7,933 nt of DNA from JBKHJZ01 sp046537875 (lineage in GTDB: Bacteria > Actinomycetota > Acidimicrobiia > Acidimicrobiales > VFJN01): the NCBI GenBank assembly GCA_046537875.1, contig JBKHJZ010000147.1, positions 1-7,933 of the forward strand, written 5' to 3'. Positions 4,693-7,933 of this stretch are shown here, one piece after another. Numbering within the stretch: the first letter of the stretch is position 1; each line of letters begins with the position of its first letter. The notes beneath the pieces were generated by a model, which made no database searches, was not told where the DNA came from, and was given only the letters and a program-made list of their open reading frames with translations. The position numbers and the translations under genes are program-made.

Positions 4693-7600
4693 ATGCGAGC
4701 CCCTGACGATCTCCCGCGCCGGCCACGGCGCAAGCGTGGGGGCAGGAGCGGGCGCGTCACCCTGATCATCGGGGCGATCGCCGTGATCGCCCTGCTGCTG
4801 TCGCTGCGGGGGATCGCGGGCTTCTACACCGACTACCTGTGGTTCGACTCGCTCGGGCAGACCGGCGTGTGGCGGGGCGTGCTGCTGGCCAAGGTCGTCC
4901 TGGTGGCGATCTTCATCGGCGCGTTCTTCGTGATGGCGTTCGCCAACCTGGTGATCGCCGACCGGTTGGCGCCGCCGTTCCGGGTGGCAGGTCCCGAGGA
5001 CGAGCTGCTCGAGCGCTACCACGACCTGGTGGCGGGCCGCATGATGTGGATCCGGGCCACCATCGCCGGCCTGCTGGCCGTGATCGCCGGGTCCGGGGCG
5101 TCGTCGGAGTGGAACTCCTGGGTGCTGTTCACCAACGGCGGCGAGTTCGGGATCCAGGACGAGCAGTTCGGCCGCGACATCGGCTTCTACGTCTTCCAGC
5201 TCCCGTTCCTGGCGTTCGTGGTCGACTGGCTGTTCGCCGCCCTGCTGATCGTCATCATCATCACCGCCGTCGCCCACTACCTGAACGGCGGGATCCGGGT
5301 GCAACCGCCGAGCCCCCGGGTCACGCCACAGGTGAGGGCGCACCTGTCGTTGCTGCTCGCCGTGCTGGCGCTGGTCAAGACCGCCGACTACGTGCTGCAG
5401 CGCTTCGAGCTGACCACCTCGGGCCGGGGCGTGATCGACGGCGCCAGCTACACCGACGTCAACGCCCAGCTCCCTGCCATCAACCTGCTGGTGCTGATCT
5501 CGATCGCGGCGGCGCTCCTCTTCGTCTTCAACATCTTTCGCCGGGGCTGGACCCTGCCGGCGGTGGCCGTGGGCCTGTGGATCTTCGTCGCGGTCGTTGT
5601 CGGCGGCATCTACCCGCAGTACGTCCAGCGGTTCCAGGTCTCGCCCAACGAGCTCGCCCGCGAGCGTCCGTTCATCGAGCGCAACATCACCGCCACCCAG
5701 CAGGCGCTCGGGCTCGAGAACATCGAGACCCGCCCGTTCGTGCCGAAGACCGATGCCGAGCAGGTCAGCCTCGCCGGCGCGGGACCGACCATCCAGAACA
5801 TCCGGCTGTGGGACCCGGCCGAGCCAATGTCGGGCCGGACGTTCGATGTGCTCCAGCGGATCCGTGACTACTACCAGATCGACGACGTCGACGTGGATCG
5901 CTACCAGATCGACGGCGAGCGCACCCAGGTCAACATCGGGGTCCGCACGATCAACCCCGATGGCGTGCCCGGCGAGTCGTGGGAGGCCCAGCACCTCGCC
6001 TACACCCACGGCTATGGCGTCGTGGTCGCCCCGTCGAACGCGTCGGAGGGCAACGAGCCCGGTTTCGTGGTCGAGAACGTCCCGCCCACCGTGCAAGCGC
6101 CGGAGCTGGAGATCGACGAGCCGGGCATCTACTTCGGTGAAGATGTCGGCGGCTACGTCATGACCAACACGACCCGCGACGAGATCGACTTCCAGGAGGG
6201 GGAGGAGACCCGCTTCGCTCAGTACGAGGGCGCCGATGGCGTGGGCATCGGGTCGCCGCTGCGACGACTGGCGTTCGCGCTGCGCTTCGGCGACATCAAC
6301 CCGTTGATCTCCGACTACGCGACCGGGGACTCCCGGGTCAGCTACATCCGCGATGTGGTGGACCGGGTGACCACGCTGGCCCCGTTCCTGCACGCCGATG
6401 CCGACCCGTACCCGGTGGTGCTCGATGGCCGGGTCCTGTGGGTCGTGGATCTGTACACGACGACCAACCGCTATCCCTACGGGCAGGCGGCCCAGCAGGA
6501 CCAGGTGAGCACGGCGAGCGGCCTGCACCACGAGTTCAACTACGTGCGCAACCCCGTGAAGGCGACGGTGGACGCGTACGACGGGACGGTGGCGTTCTAC
6601 GACCTGGGTGTCGACGATCCGATCCTCGACGCCTACCGCAGCGCGTTCCCCGACCTGTTCAGCGACGCCGACGAGATGCCCGAGGGCCTGCGGGAGCACC
6701 TGCGGTACCCCGAGGACCTGTTCCGGGTGCAGACCGCCGCGTACTCCCGCTACCAGCTCACCGACCCCGACGACTTCTTCAACCGCGACCGCGGCTGGCG
6801 GGTGGCCCCCGACCCCGGCACGGCGGGTGCCGACCCGGCGACGCCCGTGACCGATCCCAGCGGGCAGCCGACCGGTGCCGAGACGGTCCCCCGGATCGCG
6901 CCCTACTACCAGCTACTGCAGATGCCCGACGACGAGGGGGTGTCGGAGCAGGCCGAGATGGTGCTGATCCGCCCGTACGTCCCGTTCAGCGAGGACGACG
7001 AACGCCAGCAGCTCACCGCGTTCATGGCGGCTCGCATGGAGCCCGAGAACTACGGCGAGCTGGTGGTCTACGAGATGCCCTCGGACGACCTCCCGGGCGG
7101 GCCCGGGATCGCGGCGGCGTCGATCAACGCCGATGAGGCCGTGTCGACCCTGGAGACCCGGTTGGGACAAAGCGGCTCCGACGTGCGCTACGGGAACCTG
7201 TTGCTCGTTCCGGTGGACAACGCGCTGCTCTACGTCCAGCCCTTCTACGTGGTGAGCGAGCAGCGCGACCTGCCGCTGCTCGAGAAGGTGATCGCGGTGT
7301 TCGGCGAGAGCGTCGTCATCGAGGACACGCTGAGCGAGTCGCTGACCGCGCTGTTCGGCGACCGCGCCGAGACACAGGAGGAGCCCCCGGCGGCCGGCAC
7401 CGAGCCGGAAGAAGAGGCAGCTCAGCCCGAGGAGGATGAAGAGGCGGCTCCCGGGACGGGTGCGCCGTCGGACGCGGTGCCACGGGAGGTGGCGCGCCTG
7501 CTGGACGAGGCGAACGACCTGTTCGCCCAAGCCGACGAGGCACTGGCGGAGGGCGAGCTCGGCACCTACCAGGACCTCGACCGTCAGGCTCGGGACCTGG

Positions 7601-7746
7601 TCGAGGAGGCAAGCAGGCTGCTGAGCGGCGAGGCGGAGCCGGGGGGCGGGGGCGGCGACACCGGCGATGGCGGTGGTGGTGAGGGCGGCGCCGAGCCCGG
7701 GGAGGGCGAGACGACCACGACCACCGAGCAGACCACCCAGGCCTGA
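4693..7746 (+). CDS. UPF0182 family membrane protein
   Basis: A 1017-residue member of the UPF0182 family (PF03699), known in actinobacteria (Rv3193c, Rv0064) and without an established function. After a basic N-terminus (RRPRRKRGGRSGR) about seven membrane segments can be read: 22-41, 67-88, 119-135, 170-195, 216-236, 263-282 and 288-308. A large, presumably extracytoplasmic region follows. Family-like stretches are DEQFGRDIGFYVFQLPF from 156, VSPNELARERPFIERNI from 316, NYVRNPVKATVDAYDGTV from 616, and HLRYPEDLFRVQ from 669. The C-terminal tail from about 893 is acidic, holds one predicted helical segment (EVARLLDEANDLFAQADEAL), and ends in Gly-rich and Thr-rich low complexity. The frame is open back to 4333, but that part overlaps the upstream gene and the repeat array. 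ATG 4693 is preferred because of the promoter 8 bases before it and the basic residues before the first helix. Length is normal for the family or slightly long. In mycobacteria the homologue neighbours the YlbL-like gene; here a DivIVA/MuF gene lies between them. Confidence 0.95.
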   Translation: MRAPDDLPRRPRRKRGGRSGRVTLIIGAIAVIALLLSLRGIAGFYTDYLWFDSLGQTGVWRGVLLAKVVLVAIFIGAFFVMAFANLVIADRLAPPFRVAGPEDELLERYHDLVAGRMMWIRATIAGLLAVIAGSGASSEWNSWVLFTNGGEFGIQDEQFGRDIGFYVFQLPFLAFVVDWLFAALLIVIIITAVAHYLNGGIRVQPPSPRVTPQVRAHLSLLLAVLALVKTADYVLQRFELTTSGRGVIDGASYTDVNAQLPAINLLVLISIAAALLFVFNIFRRGWTLPAVAVGLWIFVAVVVGGIYPQYVQRFQVSPNELARERPFIERNITATQQALGLENIETRPFVPKTDAEQVSLAGAGPTIQNIRLWDPAEPMSGRTFDVLQRIRDYYQIDDVDVDRYQIDGERTQVNIGVRTINPDGVPGESWEAQHLAYTHGYGVVVAPSNASEGNEPGFVVENVPPTVQAPELEIDEPGIYFGEDVGGYVMTNTTRDEIDFQEGEETRFAQYEGADGVGIGSPLRRLAFALRFGDINPLISDYATGDSRVSYIRDVVDRVTTLAPFLHADADPYPVVLDGRVLWVVDLYTTTNRYPYGQAAQQDQVSTASGLHHEFNYVRNPVKATVDAYDGTVAFYDLGVDDPILDAYRSAFPDLFSDADEMPEGLREHLRYPEDLFRVQTAAYSRYQLTDPDDFFNRDRGWRVAPDPGTAGADPATPVTDPSGQPTGAETVPRIAPYYQLLQMPDDEGVSEQAEMVLIRPYVPFSEDDERQQLTAFMAARMEPENYGELVVYEMPSDDLPGGPGIAAASINADEAVSTLETRLGQSGSDVRYGNLLLVPVDNALLYVQPFYVVSEQRDLPLLEKVIAVFGESVVIEDTLSESLTALFGDRAETQEEPPAAGTEPEEEAAQPEEDEEAAPGTGAPSDAVPREVARLLDEANDLFAQADEALAEGELGTYQDLDRQARDLVEEASRLLSGEAEPGGGGGDTGDGGGGEGGAEPGEGETTTTTEQTTQA

Positions 7747-7771
7747 CGTTCCTGCACCGTTCTGCCGGATC

Positions 7772-7790
7772 GACCAGGTTCCCTGGGGTC
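7772..7790 (+). terminator. Weak hairpin 25 bases after the UPF0182 stop
   Basis: CCAGG (7774-7778) and CCTGG (7782-7786) pair around the loop TTC. Alternatively GACCAGG pairs with CCT and GGTC (7782-7784, 7787-7790) with a two-base bulge. There is no T-run directly after it, only GGGTTT ten bases on, so termination here is uncertain. Confidence 0.25.
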
Positions 7791-7822
7791 CACCGGGTTT
7801 ACTCGGGATTGCCCGCTTCGCC

Positions 7823-7839
7823 GCCCCCCGCCGGGGGGT
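7823..7839 (+). terminator. Perfect C6/G6 hairpin after the UPF0182 gene
   Basis: CCCCCC (7824-7829), loop GCC, GGGGGG (7833-7838); the stem extends by a G7823-T7839 wobble pair. It lies about 77 bases after the UPF0182 stop and is the most stable short stem in this gap. It lacks a T-tract, as is common for actinobacterial terminators. It could stop transcripts from the UPF0182 gene. Confidence 0.4.
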
Positions 7840-7851
7840 ACCACCCTCGAT

Positions 7852-7893
7852 CTGGCAGCCCCGTGTTGCCGTCCGCGAACGCGGCGCTGCCAG
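7852..7893. other. Nested inverted repeats in the 3' intergenic region
   Basis: CTGGCAGC (7852-7859) and GCTGCCAG (7886-7893) are perfect 8-base inverted repeats 26 bases apart. Inside them CCGC (7873-7876), loop GAAC, GCGG (7881-7884) forms a second stem. The arrangement could be a structured leader or small RNA, or a terminator for either strand. I see no tRNA, riboswitch, RNase P or SRP RNA signature. The whole gap 7747-7933 contains no convincing gene; it ends with a possible ribosome site. Confidence 0.4.
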
Positions 7894-7917
7894 AAGCGAG
7901 GTGAGGGGTCCGCCGTT
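7893..7917 (+). promoter_or_regulatory. Shine-Dalgarno-like stretch matching the one at 718-742
   Basis: GAGGTGA at 7898-7904 resembles a ribosome binding site. The 25 bases from 7893 match 718-742 at 22 positions, with GAGGTGAGGGGTCCG identical in both. A TTG follows at 7916-7918 and would read LARSW to the window edge. This may be the start of the next gene, but too little is visible to call it. Confidence 0.2.
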
Positions 7918-7933
7918 GCTGGCGCGAAGTTGG

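Noticed and set aside
1668..4769. Very long open frame on the minus strand (over 1000 codons)
   Set aside because: It is antisense to the DivIVA/MuF gene and the end of the protease, both with recognisable domains. Long antisense frames are expected in high-GC DNA, and its product shows only low-complexity Arg/Gly/Leu sequence.
4264..6699. Long open frame on the minus strand (about 810 codons)
   Set aside because: It is antisense to the UPF0182 gene. Its product is His/Asp/Val-rich without any family motif, a typical shadow of GC-biased codons.
7747..7933. tRNA, SRP RNA, RNase P RNA or a known riboswitch
   Set aside because: No T-loop, conserved core or riboswitch motif could be found on either strand despite the stems.

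Overview
The window is very GC-rich DNA with strongly GC-biased third codon positions. It carries a gene set typical of Actinomycetota: a YlbL-type PDZ/Lon-S16 protease, a DivIVA-type coiled-coil protein and a UPF0182 membrane protein. Composition, the long disordered Gly/Asp/Glu/Pro linkers, and -10 elements sitting directly against ATG starts suggest a deep-branching actinobacterium, perhaps class Acidimicrobiia. That class assignment is inference. No rRNA, tRNA, CRISPR array or insertion sequence was seen.

Layout. Positions 1-480 (minus strand) hold the N-terminal part of an unrecognised membrane-anchored protein whose 3' end lies outside the window. Divergent from it, three genes run on the plus strand. 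At 491-1966 is a membrane-anchored PDZ + Lon-like Ser/Lys protease of the YlbL family; its start is uncertain. At 2124-4496 is a 790-residue protein with an N-terminal DivIVA domain, a long coiled coil, a roughly 270-residue disordered linker and a C-terminal domain resembling phage Mu gpF / SPP1 gp7 minor head proteins. At 4693-7746 is a 1017-residue UPF0182 protein with about seven membrane segments and a large extracytoplasmic part. The last 187 bases are intergenic and rich in inverted repeats; they probably lead to a gene beyond the window.

The two downstream plus-strand genes each appear to have their own promoter, with a TANNNT hexamer exactly 8 bases before the ATG and no Shine-Dalgarno sequence. 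This is the arrangement expected for leaderless mRNAs. The 196-base gap before the UPF0182 gene contains a degenerate tandem repeat with a unit of about 37 bases.

Functional reading (inference). All three plus-strand products look tied to the cell envelope: a membrane protease whose Bacillus relative clears a division inhibitor, a DivIVA-like scaffold, and a large membrane protein of unknown function that sits beside the YlbL homologue in mycobacteria. The DivIVA-to-MuF-like fusion is the most unusual item in the window and the best candidate for something little described.
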